Positions 33,815-49,100 of a DNA stretch of 64,000 nucleotides are shown in pieces (the stretch's first letter is position 1; each line of letters starts with the position of its first letter). Position numbers and translations under genes: made by a program. The notes below the pieces were generated by a model, which had not been told where the DNA came from, did not search any database, and was given only the letters and a program-made list of their open reading frames with translations. Origin of the DNA: Sipunculus nudus (Eukaryota; Annelida; Sipuncula; Golfingiida; Sipunculidae); contig CM049318.1 of NCBI GenBank assembly GCA_026874595.1, positions 14,902,241 through 14,966,240 on the forward strand, given 5' to 3'.

Positions 33815-35188
33815 ACCTCAGTCTGTATATGGACTCTATCCAGCCTGACAGAGGCTGCGTGGTTCGGATTAGACCTCAGTCTGTGCCTAGTCTCAATCCC
33901 AGCCCGACAGAGGCTGCGTGGTTCGGGCTATACACCAGTCTGTACATGGACTCCAATATTGCCCGACAGAGGCTGCGTGGTTCTGATTAGACCTCAGTCT
34001 GAGCGAAGTCTCTATCCCTGCCCGACAGAGGCTACATGGATCGGGCTATACACCAGTCTGTACATGGAATCTAGTCCAGCCAGACAGAAGCCGCTTTGTT
34101 CGGATTTAGACTTCAGTCTGTGAGTAGTCTCCATCCCAGCCCGACAGAGGCTGCGTGGTTCGGGCTATACACCAGTCTGTACATGGACTCCAATATAGCC
34201 CGACATAGGCTGCGTGGTTCTGATTAGACCTCAGTCTGAGCGAAGTCTCTATCCCTGCCCGACAGAGGCTACATGGATCGGGCTATACACCAGTCTGTAC
34301 ATGGAATCTAGTCCAGCCAGACAGAAGCCGCTTTGTTCGGATTAGACTTCAGTCTGTGAGTAGTCTCCATCCCAGCCCGACAGATGCTGCGTGGTTCGGG
34401 CTATACACCTGTCTGTACATGGACTCCAATATAGCCCGACAGAGGCTGCGTGGTTCTGATTAGACCTCAGTCTGAGCGAAGTCTCTATCCCTGCCCGACA
34501 GAGGCTATATGGATCGGGCTATACACCAGTCTGTACATGGAATCTAGTCCAGCCAGACAGAGGCCGCTTTGTTCGGGTAGACTTCAGTCTGTGAGTAGTC
34601 TCCATCCCAGCCCGACAGAGGCTGCGTGGTTCGGGCTATACACCAGTCTGTACATGGACTCCAATATAGCCCGACAGAGGCTGCGTGGTTCTGATTAGAC
34701 CTCAGTCTGAGCGAAGTCTCTATCCCTGCCCGACAGAGGCTATATGGATCGGGCTATACACCAGTCTGTACATGGAATCTAGTCCAGCCAGACAGAAGCC
34801 GCTTTGATCGGATTAGACTTCAGTCAGTGAGTAGTCTCCATCCCAGCCCGACAGAGGCTGCGTGGTTCGGGCTATACACCAGTCTGTACATGGACTCCAA
34901 TATAGCCCGACAGAGGCTGCGTGGTTCTGATTAGACCTCAGTCTGAGCGAAGTCTCTATCCCTGCCCGACAGAGGCTACATGGATCGGGCTATACACCAG
35001 TCTGTACATGGAATCTAGTCCAGCCAGACAAAGGCCGCTTTGTCCGGATTAGACTTCAGTCTGTGAGTAGTCTCCATCCCAGCCCGACAGATGCTGCGTG
35101 GTTCAGGCTATACACTAGTCTGTACATGGAATCCAATCTAGCCCAACAGAAGCTGCATGGTTCGGGGAAGACTCCAGTCTGTCCGCAT
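33815..35188. repeat. 59-bp minisatellite with 236-bp higher-order period
   Basis: Units of about 59 bp begin with C-C-C-G-A-C-A-G-A-G-G-C-T and contain CAGTCTG. Four distinct unit types alternate regularly. The same unit type recurs at 33921, 34158, 34394, 34629, 34865 and 35101, a spacing of 235-237 bp. Confidence 0.9.
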
Positions 35189-36018
35189 TAGAGATGTGGA
35201 CCAGACCAGACCCTTTTGGGGTGTTCATGTCCAACACATAAGCGTTCTGGTCCTTTTCAAGTCCAGCTGTGGCGGTCCGGTCCATTAAGTAAAATATACA
35301 TAAATTTATTTAACTTTCAAAATATCAAAATCAAATATTTTAAAGAATCCTAATACTACATACACAGCAAACCATGCATGCAATAACAGTAATATTGTAA
35401 GCTTAATACTATAGGTGAATCGCAAGACCTGGTTTGATGATTGACTGAGCATGGTAGTTATGTATAAACCAAATTGTGATGGGTTTGGCGGGCTGATTCA
35501 AAGAATTTGCTGAGCGGGGATGGCTGAGGGTTGTCATAGAGTTTATATGCACGGCTATTTATTTAATGTAGTTAATGTACTTTTCCTTGTTAAATACACA
35601 GTGATGAAGAGAAAAAAAAACAGCATTGTGCAAAATAGCAAGGGATCAGGATTCTAATGCTGAACACTCCAAGCTAATGTTAATAATAAAAAAATGACTT
35701 ACTGTTACTCGGAGAACAAAAATATAAAATAATACACTATTATTATACTATTGCAGCTGCCATTGCTTTAAATACATTAACGTATAGCTAAAGAGACTTT
35801 CTTTGAGAGGTTTATTATAACTTGTTCATGACAAGATTTGTTGGTTGAAACTAAACCCCTAAAGTCATCTGTTTAGCATATACCTTTAAAAATAAGATAG
35901 AGCGGTTCGGACCGGTTCGGTCAAGGGATAAGCGATCTGGTATTGTGTTAGCGGTCGGGTCCGGTCCAGCCCAAAATTGCGGACCGGAACGGGCCAAGCT
36001 GTCCGGTCCGCACCTCTA
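35189..36018. mobile_element. hAT-like non-autonomous DNA transposon
   Basis: Ends TAGAGATGTGGACC... and, inverted, TAGAGGTGCGGACCGG..., with further inverted GGTCCGG-rich sub-terminal repeats and an AT-rich centre without coding sequence. Flanks GTCCGCAT and GTCGGCGC agree at 5 of 8 positions, a decayed 8-bp target duplication. It lies exactly at the end of the 59-bp array. Confidence 0.6.
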
Positions 36019-36518
36019 GTCGGCGCACACTGTGCATTGACCTCCGTGTGTAGGTCAGCTCTCTGATATATGTCTGACCACGACTTCTGTGTTATCCGAC
36101 TTCAGCGACCCGGCTGTTGTAGACGTTCGATAGAAACGGTCAGTGTTATATTAGTGACCTATTGATCCTTGGTGCATGTGAACACTTATAGATTCAGGCT
36201 TTAACGTTTGTGTATACAAATAAAATCCTGACCGCGTAATCTATAACCGGGATTGGCCGATCATAAGGATTATACAAGGCAGTGCTGTCAGGAGGGGCGT
36301 CATACATGATCTGAACGTTTGTACGTTAATAAAGTATTGACAGGAAGACTCGTTGGAAAGCACACGTTGGGTCATAACACCCTACAAATATAATGTGATA
36401 ACATGTGTTACCCTGGCCTACAAAACATCCAGTTCCAATTTATACTTACATAATTACTTACGTACATGCATGCAGGTCTTCATACAGAAAAACCAGAAAA
36501 CACAGGAAAACCGGTACA

Positions 36519-36521
36519 CAC

Positions 36522-36588
<67 letters not shown>
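36519..36588. repeat. (TA)n microsatellite
   Basis: About 35 uninterrupted TA units. Confidence 0.95.
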
Positions 36589-36591
<3 letters not shown>

Positions 36592-36898
36592 ATACAGAGT
36601 CACTCATGTTCAGTGTATAACATGTTTTATAACTTAGAATTTTGCACACTGGTTGAGTAATATGTAATAACTTGTTGGATGTATAAAAAAAAATCAGTGA
36701 TGAAACTTCACCATAGTATATCTGATGGTTCTTTAATGTTAAGATGTCATTATAAATTAATTATAATACTGGGTATGGCGTACACATTATGGTTGTAATA
36801 CATTGCGACATGTGGTAGCTTATTGCGATACGTATATAGCGATATTTGCATTGTAACGTTATTAAGATTACAGCAAATAAGGGTTTTCATATTATATA

Positions 36899-37033
36899 CA
36901 GGCGCGGATCCAGAGGGTGGTGGGGGTTCGATGTCTAAAACCCCAATGCTCTCAACCAACGACCTTTTGTTAAACAAATCTTATGCAAAACACCCGTTGA
37001 CCCCTCCCTTCAAAAATCCTGGATCAGCGCCTG
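36899..37033. mobile_element. Short MITE with GGCGC-GATCCAG ends
   Basis: CAGGCGCGGATCCAG at the left and its near-perfect inverted form (CTGGATCAGCGCCTG) at the right bound 135 bp. A 100-bp (TA)n run starts right after it (37038-37137). Confidence 0.65.
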
Positions 37034-37036
37034 ATG

Positions 37037-39630
<2,594 letters not shown>

Positions 39631-39722
39631 AGCCAACGAAGTCCATAAGAGTACCGGTATCTACCCACATGTTAATATCAGCAGAAGAAATGGATGAAAT
39701 AGCATCCCAAGACGGCAATTAA
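39631..39722 (+). CDS. Candidate terminal exon (unknown protein)
   Basis: After a pyrimidine-rich acceptor ending ATTTTAG, a phase-1 frame reads P-T-K-S-I-R-V-P-V-S-T-H-M-L-I-S-A-E-E-M and then D-E-I-A-S-Q-D-G-N to a TAA at 39720-39722. The residue mix and clean acceptor look like a real 3' coding exon. The phase is compatible with the candidate exon at 27177-27236. No family is recognised. Confidence 0.35.
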
Positions 39723-40076
39723 CGCGAAATGTACTATTATGTACACTGATTATCCTTATAGGCCGCAATATCGCAGAACTGTAGATAATCTAATTCGTAG
39801 ATAATCTAATGGCAACCTGATTTTTTTATTTTACATGGATTGTACAAATATTTATATAAGAACTAATGCGAAGTACTCCCCATGGTTCGAATGCTGGCGT
39901 TCGGTAGTCTTTTGGGGTGGATTACACCGGAGGAGGTTTGTCATTAGTCCCCTGGGCTGGACCCCTCCTTTTCCTAAATCATGGATCCGCTCTGAAAGAA
40001 ACTGCGGTCCAAGTAAGACATTCGATTAGGAATAATCGTTATAGGAAGCTTGCCACATACTTAAATCAATAGTTCC
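39723..40076. other. No gene seen; dispersed repeat
   Basis: Includes the second copy (39935-39995) of the GTTTGTCATTAGTC...GGATCC repeat also found at 31.57 kb. Confidence 0.5.
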
Positions 40077-40867
40077 TCCCTTTCAAGCCGTCCTTCCATG
40101 TACCGATTTTTCCGGGTGATTTTTCGTCGGCCGGAAAAAAAACCGTAGGATCCGTAGATGTGAGGGTGATGTCTTCCGGATTAAATAAAAAATCGGGCAG
40201 GAAAAATCGGCCACAAACATCCTTGACAATGTCAAGTGTTTTCCGGGCGAATATATGCCGAAAAAATTGGGTAGTTGTGATGACGGAACCGAAAAAAAGC
40301 GCTTGATTTACAACTGACCTTTTTCTTTTTATCAGTTCTGATCCTAATAATAATCCTGGAAACGAAATTAGAAGTGACCGAAATGACCTAAACATTTTGT
40401 TGTCGGAAGTGTTGATTTGCAGGAAAGAGCCGTACATGTGCTGGCACTGACCGGTCTGGGAGACTTGTAGATTTGTCCGGCCGGTTAAAAAAGGTATTAA
40501 GCCGGCCTTCCATCTACCGACCGGAAATATCGGTAGACATGATGGTTTATAAAAAATCCGGCGGGAAAAATCGGCTGCAAATATCCTTGACTATGTCAAG
40601 AAATTTTCTGGCCGTTTATTATCGGGAAGGAAAATTTGGTAGCTGTGATGACGGAACAGAAAAAACGGCCGATTTAGCACCAACTTTTTCTTCTTTTTTT
40701 TATCAATCATGACACCAGTAACAATCCTGGAGATGAAATCAGTTGCGACTAAAATGACCTGAAACATCTGGTTATCTGCACGGAAAATAAGTAGGTGTGC
40801 GGCCACTCGCTGGGACTTGTAGATTTCTCCAGTCATTTATAAAAATGGCTAGATGAGAGGAAGGCTT
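40077..40867. mobile_element. Tandem pair of related MITE-like units
   Basis: Two ~400-bp units (about 40077-40494 and 40498-40867) share in order C-C-T-T-C-C-A-T-[CG]-T-A-C-C-G-A, AAAAATCGGC, CAAATATCCTTGAC-type words, GTGATGACGGAAC and ATCCTGGA. The outer ends are inverted relative to each other (AAGCC.TCCT..CAT.TA...ATTTTT). Confidence 0.6.
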
Positions 40868-41828
40868 TAATCAATAACTTTACATGACATATATTTGACT
40901 TGCGGCTTATTCGACAAAAATCTATAGGGGACCAGAAGACTTACCATGTAATGGAAGGATGAATTTAAAGAGATCCATACGAATTGTAACGGAGATACAC
41001 AGCCTCTGTATAGTAGAATACTTATTACAGCGCCTCCTGCTGGAGGGTATGGGAAAAACATTTGTATCGGGATACCCTTATTTGTGAAGTGAATGTTAAG
41101 AAGGTGATGGTCACGAATAAAACGACAAGATGATTGTTCATGATGACAACTGAAAAGTTTGAGGAGAAATTTGGAAGTAAATTGTGTCTTTAGGGGGACC
41201 AGTAAAGCACCATCTTCTAGCGTTATGTAAGTAACGATTGATGATGCTTTCGTTTCGTAAACAGTACACTTATAAATATTGTAAATGTTAAATAATTTGT
41301 CTTGAAAGAACCTGCGGGTTACGGATGACTGACTGTGTTTCTCTATAGCTGTGCCTGTTGTAATATTGAATATGGCAAGGATTCGTGACGGGCTTGAATA
41401 ACTTTGTATACATTTTGTACAGTTAGCCTAAAAGTCCCGAGTAAATACCATAATACAAGCTGAATTTATGTGACGCGTCTATATTAATACTATTTCACGC
41501 ATTAAAGAGTTCAATTTTGCTGAATACTTGTGAATATTATTAACAAATATAGCTGGTACCAGTCATTTTCATTATACTGCATACATTCATAGGGAAATTT
41601 TTAGTTAAATCGCTACATCATATTTTTAAAAATTTTAATATTTGAATTATTTTGTTCTGTTTCAGTAAACCTCTTTGGTATGGTCACAAATCGAACATTG
41701 TTTAGTACAAATAAGAATGTAAAATTTTTGACAGAGCGTTCATTCCGCTTTCACTGGTGCACGTGGGGTAACATACAATTTCTACTTCTGTATAGTAACA
41801 GCGATCATCTCTTGCTTCCATATCCAAA

Positions 41829-42005
41829 ATGGCCGCAAATACACCGAAATTGCTAGAGATGAAGTATGGTATTCATCAAATAGCGATTTCTCAGACAACG
41901 GAAATAGATTTGAGGATGCATAAGCAGGAAAGCGCTCGGAGGTCACAAAAGATTTTGCAAAATAATGCCAGGGACTCGTACTCAAAATCCTTTACTCCAA
42001 CTTGA
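41829..42005 (+). CDS. Possible small ORF, 58 aa
   Basis: ATG in a strong context (A at -3, G at +4) begins M-A-A-N-T-P-K-L-L-E-M-K-Y-G-I. The centre is helical and charged (E-I-D-L-R-M-H-K-Q-E-S-A-R-R-S-Q-K-I-L-Q), and the frame ends at TGA 42003-42005. AATAAA follows about 55 nt later. It may be a small gene, a first exon or chance. No homologue is recognised. Confidence 0.3.
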   Translation: MAANTPKLLEMKYGIHQIAISQTTEIDLRMHKQESARRSQKILQNNARDSYSKSFTPT

Positions 42006-42383
42006 GCTTGAGACCAGAGCTCGACAACATACAGGCCCAATTCAGCTGGAGTCCAGAATAAAAAAAAGCTTAGTCTGACATAAATAATAGAAAACATACT
42101 ACTTATACACATAAGTATATATTGCTACAAATAACTTGTTAAAACGGTTAGTAATTCTAATTCATATTTAACTTTTGTTACATGTACTTTTAGCTGCCCC
42201 TTGTACCTTTATATCAAGTTTTGTTTGATCCCGAGTTCTACTTCCTTTGGATCTTGTTAGTCCGTCGTATGTTTCGATGACTATATTTTAAGTCTCTTGT
42301 AGAATTGCATATGGCACAATGGCCCTAGTTTTGTTCAGAGTACAATTTCCATTCGCAATGCTGGGAAGACGGGGACTTCGATA

Positions 42384-42418
42384 CCCCCCCCCCCCCCCCA
42401 CACACACACAAACACACA
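42384..42418 (+). repeat. Poly-C then (CA)n tract
   Basis: Sixteen C followed by CA repeats. It is the only long C run on this strand. Confidence 0.9.
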
Positions 42419-42529
42419 TAGGTATACGGGGTGGCTGTCAGGATATCGCGACTGTCAAAATTTCACATTTTTGTGAGGTCTTCCTTTTTTTATTTTTTTT
42501 TTTTTTCAGTTCATTAAACAAGAGGTGTT

Positions 42530-42985
42530 TGGTAATTCTGAAATCCTCCATCTGGATGACATGTTTTGTCCAGCTTTGCTGTTAAGCCATTAATATTGCC
42601 TCAATTCGTGTGTCTTCAATCTTTTCGAAAAGTCTAGACGTATAATCCTGTCCTGCCATCTGACCCCGAGATTGGATCTCAAGCTGTGAATGACTTCGCG
42701 TTTCTAAAGATTTCATGTCTTTTGTAGCATGCCCAGTGTCGGATCAACAGAGAAGGCTAGCATGAACAGCTTCATTGTGCACTCTAATTTCTCAATATAC
42801 GAATTTCAAGGGACCGTCGAATTTCTAAGGATTAACCACAGGAAGTATCCACTATTTACTGTATCAGTGGCCTTGGTCATGACAATCAAAACTGCATACA
42901 AGACCATAATCTTTTTCTTGTCCTTTTTCACCCGACGGCCTGCGAAGATGAGGTCAGTGGTGCTACGGCGTTAGGAAAGCCACAT
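42530..42985 (-). pseudogene. Degenerate LINE reverse-transcriptase fragment
   Basis: The minus strand reads K-A-T-D-T-V-N-S (compare K-A-F-D-T-V-N in RT domains) followed by an L-W-x-I-L stretch. After stops and gaps comes R-W-Q-D-R-I-I-R-L with a distant S-x-x-R-W and I-S-E-L-P-N segment, in the order seen in the C-terminal part of non-LTR elements of marine invertebrates. Several stops and frameshifts break it. The G+C-richer sequence up to about 44.3 kb may be more of the same element, but I could not assign it. Confidence 0.45.
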
Positions 42986-45900
42986 TGTCTTTATGGCACT
43001 TTTCTTCTCAGTTTGGAAAGATCACAGGATTAGGGATGAAGGTCTTCCCAGGACGGACAAAGTAGATATGACGCCTTCCAAATTGCTGACTGATGTGCTG
43101 CCCTTGTTTTAGTGCAGGAAAACACTCGTGATACCCTTCACCATGACCTCTTGCTCCAAGGTCTTGTAGAAAATGTATGGGAAAGTTCACCGTGCTGCTG
43201 GCCCTTATACCAGCGGGATTCCTATCCATTCCTTGGTCTTTTAATGAGCTGGTTTCGCGGGTTGCTTTCTCGACCTCTTATATAGTGTGGGGGAGGAATG
43301 CTGAATGCATGCCTTTGGTGGATTTGGTTCAGAGTCTGCACTGACTGTGGAGTGACAATTTAGGGGAGTGCTATGCGTCGTTGGTAGACAGAAGGGGTTG
43401 CAGCCTGGCCTGGATGATACATTGACTACCACGATGGAGCTGACAATCATCTTAAAGAGTCACTCTGTGTGTGGGTGTGTACTGTTTGGACCTGAATCAT
43501 CAGCTACTTAAAACAGTTCCTCTTATAGGTAGAGGACAAGTTATTCTGCTAGGCTGTACAGTATTTTCTCTTTATCAACAGAGAGTGTGAATGTCTTGCC
43601 ATTCTAATCAAATCATTCCTGTCGTACTCTCTATCCGGACCAAGTGTTCATTGCTCAATCTCCTTGAAAAAAGTACTGAACCAAATTTCTGAACCCAAAT
43701 TCTGAACCAAAGATCAGAAATATTGCTGTGAAGTGCTTCCTGACAGGCGTTCGTGCGAGGTCAGTTAGTCCAGGCTGGTGGCAAAGTTGTTTCGAAGATG
43801 TTTGTTACGACAGAACAATGCTGTCGTAAGATGATTTTTTTTCTAGTGTATAGGGGGGGGGGGGATGCACAGTTAAATTATCGATCTGACCAGTCCCAGG
43901 TTTGTCCAAGAATCAGCTCCTTGTAAGACTGGTGGTGTTGAAGTCTTGGCTATTGCACCTGCGGAAGATGGCCGAGTCGATCAGCCGATCATGGATGAGC
44001 TCATCTCGTTTTGTATATGTTTGATTGCCTAAAAGAGTTCTTGTGATGGTCAGGCTGCCCTCAAAGCAGCGGATCATAATTTGAATCATCAGGATGAGCC
44101 TATCTCAATGAGTGCCCTTGCCGTGCAAGACTTTCATACAGAAGGATGTCGTTGGTCTACCACTGATGACTGTATTCTGTTCCACCAACCTGTGCCCATC
44201 AGATGTCAAAAATTGGGGCTGAAAACGGAGGGGGGGGGGGGGGGGGGGGGTTATCCAGAGGATGTTTTTACAACAACTGCTTATCTGTCTGTTGAAGAGG
44301 TGACAAACTATTCAGAATAGCCACCATCTTAATTTTTTTTGTTTCCTGTGAAATGATGGGACCTACGGAATATACATACCAAAGCTGGTGATTGTATTAC
44401 CAACTGAAGTTTTCTGCACTCATCTCCCGCAATATGGTTACTACTGTAATTTTATATTCTTTCTTGTTGACGCGGGGGATTTTATTTCTGGCTGTATAAT
44501 GACTGTATAAATTGTAAAAACATACATCAGCTGGATGATAAGTAACGTAACTTCATTTAACATGGACCAAGGCAACACTGGTCGAGACAAGGCGTCTGTT
44601 GTCCGGTGAAAAAAACAAACAAAAAGTCAAACTCCGGCAATCCATTTTATTTGCCAAAAGTCGTCACAAAATATTTCTGGAATATGTAAATCATTACAGT
44701 GTCATAAGTGTTTAAAAAAGTTAACACAGCAGCTCCGAGATTCTTCATGTTTGTTACAGTTAATGATGTGTTAAATAATGATAACTGATAGGAAAGGGAC
44801 ACTTTCTCCTTGCACTGACACAAATAAAGAAAAGAAGAAGAAAAAGAAAACAAGCTTGTGTGTACGACGTACAGGATCTATATTGTTCATTAAAGCTTGT
44901 CTTCAGATCAGGTCAAGTCTATTTGCAGCACTGAAAACCTTGCGTTCTTCATAACATATGTGTCCCAAAATGAATTCATATCAATACTCCCCAGAGTTCA
45001 CAAAGTCATAAAACTTTAAATGGGGAATAGTTTTCCTGCATCTCAAAATGCTATGACTTGCAGGTTTCAAACTGGTTTTGCAAATACAAAAGGAGCTTGG
45101 AATAACTGAATATATAATATAATCTGGTTAATCTGTTAGATTTGTTAGCTATTGTACAGATAAGCTACCAAAGCGTAGATACAGAGATTCTAAGAGCCAG
45201 CCAATAACATAAATGGTTAATTACATATTCCACAATATTTAGGTTATGTACGAGTGAATACACAAAATATTCCTCAAATCCATTTCATGACATTTTCGAG
45301 CAAATATTTTATCACGTCAGTATAAGATGAGAATCCCTGCAGCACGGAGACGAATCATACCTCAAACAGCACGTTCATGAGGGGCCCACGTGGGGTTCAA
45401 GGGCTAATAATGGGCAGACATGGGCGTACACGGGTAGGGCCCACAAGGAAAATCATAAATAGTATTTGATAATCCCCATATGACTCTACTAGCTCCACCT
45501 AGCGACCATATACCCTACTGGCTTTCCCAGTTCTACCTGGCAGCCACACAGCCAACAGTAGTTGCCAGACTTCACATATTGCTTTTTGACTGATGATACG
45601 GCTTATTGATAAGAACCATATTGATGACGGTCCGCCCCCTCCATCAAATAACATACAGTATAATGATGTTTTCACATCCCAGTTTCGGGACTAGTGTCAC
45701 AAATATAGAGGTTGTACACACCAGTGTATATGACTGTTGAATATTTTATATTATACGTTACTTAAGTTTCGTGCCCGCAAGAATATATACATCTGAGATA
45801 ACAACAACGTTTGATCCAATACTTTTTGGTCCCACACATTAACAAACAAATCCTGGACTGCAAGTTTGACTGTGTGAACTAAGATATAAATTAGCCTGAA

Positions 45901-46082
45901 ACCTAAACAAACAAAGTCACTTGGGGTTAACAAAACATAATATAGTTGATGGGCCTATAAAAACATTTTGTAAGTCTATTAAATATTACTTGCTTTAAAG
46001 AAGATCAAACCTGTATCGTCAGTAAGTCACAAACTTCACATTAACCTACTTTTCAAGTTTCAAGAGATCTTTTTGTTCGCAG
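42986..46082. other. No intact gene seen
   Basis: 42990-44330 is less AT-rich than its surroundings and may be decayed transposon. G runs lie at 43853-43864 and 44230-44250. From 44.4 kb on it is AT-rich and featureless. Confidence 0.4.
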
Positions 46083-46181
46083 AATTTTATGTCTCCAGCC
46101 CCGACTGGTGCGACATGCACCTTGGCCTTGAGTGCATGACGGGCAAAGGTCTACAAGTTCCTGCTCACCATATCATAAATG
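46083..46181 (+). CDS. Candidate internal exon (unknown protein)
   Basis: Between a strong acceptor (ATCTTTTTGTTCGCAG) and a donor AAATG|GTAATG lies a 99-nt phase 1-1 segment. It encodes F-Y-V-S-S-P-D-W-C-D-M-H-L-G-L-E-C, then M-T-G-K-G-L-Q-V-P-A-H-H-I-I-N. Two Cys and the symmetric phase suggest an extracellular module. No family or partner exon is recognised. Confidence 0.4.
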
Positions 46182-49100
46182 GTAATGTCTGCTGAACGAT
46201 TAATAAAACGTAAACGTTACCACTAAACGTATCTATTCATTTTGTTATCGCATATATTACTCTATAATGATAAACTTTACAATTAATAAAACGCAAACGT
46301 AATCACAACTTCAAAACGTATCGATTCATTTTGTTATAATGATATTTTACTCGATAGTACGTTGCATTTTCCTCATCTACGCAGCAATACCTGCTCAGAT
46401 CGATGTATAAAATTTGCCCGTAGAAACAATCTGGTGTAGAATAAACAAGAACAAAGCAAAGAATAAGCTTGTATCAAGGACACTGAATAAACAGAGTTGG
46501 TGCAACTAAGGTTAATATACACTTTAAATATACTCTTTCATTATGCTAAAAACCAATGTGCGAGTATATGCGTCAAAAAAGTTTCCCAAACCGTTCTTGC
46601 ATTTATGGTGGAAATAGCAAAAAAAAAAGTGTACAGTAAAGTGTGTCTAGTAGGCCTTCCATCGAAAAGATATTGCCCTTGCTTCATTTTGTCAAGAACG
46701 ATACATTTCTCAATAAACGAAGACGACGTCCAGGAAGTCGCTAATATAGCGACTTTCAACTATATATTCATGTACACTCATGAGTTTTACACGGTTAAAA
46801 ATAATATAGCCAATTTTACGCATATACGAGCATATGGGCTTTACGTTTGATCTTATTTTACTCTTGTTACTGCGGAACAAAAAAAAATGATCTGATTTGT
46901 ATGGAGTCGCCTGGTTTTCTAAGTTATGATCACTTAACCTGTCATAAGCACATCTGTTCAATGGTTTAATCGCTCAGTTAAATTTACTAAGTAGGTATGC
47001 CGTGTCAACATGGCCAGCTGCACCTTATTATCATATTATATATCAGATAATTGCTTTTAAATGGCCTCATCTAGCCTCCTCGTGTTTACCGTATCTGTCC
47101 AAGCAACTGGGTGTAATTACTCTCTTAGAACCCAAGACATCTAGTAATGGTTACATCGGTTTTACAGCTGCACAACGTACTAGTTGTATTTCTTGGTTAC
47201 ATGTGACAAGTAAAGCACCAAATATTTGGCCAACATATAAACAAAACTGACATCCTGTGTACGGTTGGGTCGGCGTTTACTGGCATATTTCCATAAGGTT
47301 CGAGGGATTATCTTTAGCTAATTAACAAGAGATATCGGAATATAGCCATTTAAATATTCATCATACATGCATATCACTCGCGTGAGTCCTACGTTCATTT
47401 TAAGGAGATTAACAAACTTTTCATACAGTAAGGAAGGATACTCGCTATTCTCTTCTATAATACCCATTTCAGACGGGAAATGCAGGACGGTATCAACCTG
47501 TCCAGAGCGGGATTGAGCGTTCATATGGGAATCAAAAGCGCATTCGATCCGTTTTGGCCAAAACGTGTTGAATCAAGCTCAGGAAAAGGTTTCAAAGAGT
47601 TTCAATGCGAAACGAATTGAGCGCCCCGCCAAAGTCCCGTATGAGCGCTCTAGAACGGTTTGGACTTGGTTCAGAAGCTCCTCGTTATGATTTAATTCTA
47701 TTGCCCAATCCGTTTTGAAACAGTTTTGTATGTGAAAGTGGTATATGCCGTCGTGTATTGTAACACTGATGTTTATTCATACCTTCTTATCAAGCCAGTT
47801 TAATATTTTAAGGTAGCACATGCTCCACTAATGCAAAGAAATTCGTGTTTTCGTGAATAAGCACCAAAGGCTAAGGTATGTAAAGTTCAAATAAAACTTT
47901 TGGACCATATCCTTGTACCGACGGGTAGGCCACTGCAAAGATGGCTGAGTGGAATAACGAGAGGAATAATGAGAGGATATACTAATGTAGCAGTGACTGA
48001 TTTGAAACATTCATTTCTTTCGTGTCAGAGTTACAAAACTTTGTACATAAAAGATTAATGTCGGAAGCATTTTCCACTCAAAGCTCTCTGATACACTGAC
48101 ACGTGTTCACAGCGTATCTGAGCGCCGTCTGGCGAAGAATGTGTCCAAGGTAATATCCCAGCATGCTCTAACACTTCCTGTAGACTAGCGCCCTGCCCTA
48201 TTATTTGCTTGGAATATTGAAACGATATGCGCACTCAAGAAAAATTAGTAACAAACATCTGTATAAAACAAACTTTTGTATGATTTTCAACAACTAAATG
48301 ATTATCTGACAAAACCGAGTCAAGGAAATACTGTACATACATTGTTTTAAAACAGAGATGAGTGACCTAAATAAAGTTTTGGGTAAAATGAAAAGAAAAA
48401 ATACAAATCAGACAACCGGAGATTCAAGTTTGTTCAGCAGTTTGATTATGAGAAGCAATCTGAATAGTTCCATAACAGGGCTCGTGGCTTTGGTCTGATC
48501 CCCATTTTAATGGCCATTGAAATTCAACAGTATTCTCATAATACAATTCCAAATAGAATAATAAACTAGCTTGACACCAAAAACAAACCATGCAAACAAT
48601 TTTAGAAATATAAAACCAATATATGAGAAAGCAGTATTTTTACACAACTTGGTGCCCCACTGATAAAGATCACTGGCCACATGCTAAAACAACTGTTTTT
48701 TTTAAGCTACTGATTGGTTGGTAAAGTCATAGATACTGTAAAAATGCAGCTATCAAGATGAGGCTGGCAAACCAAGACAGACGGCATAACATTTGGCAAC
48801 AAGATCAGGAAGAACCAAAAGGCAGAAAAATATAAATGTTGGTTTGTATCATAAGACCTTATGACACCGTTAAACCGTGTTTAAGTTTTAGAGAATAACT
48901 GTTGAATTTAAATGGGCCCCAACTGTGGAACAGACAACTAGCCCTGGACAACTCTATCTGTCCTATATACAGGTGTTCATATCACAGGATGACCACATTT
49001 ATTGGCTTCACTGTAAAAAACTGACATTTCTGCACATTTTTAAACCATCAGATATTTAAAACACAATAGACATTAAGCCATATCAATGTGGTGTTCATAT

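Noticed and set aside
33668-34698. Open frames across the 59-bp array
   Set aside because: The unit length is not a multiple of 3, frames shift from unit to unit, and no start or splice support exists.
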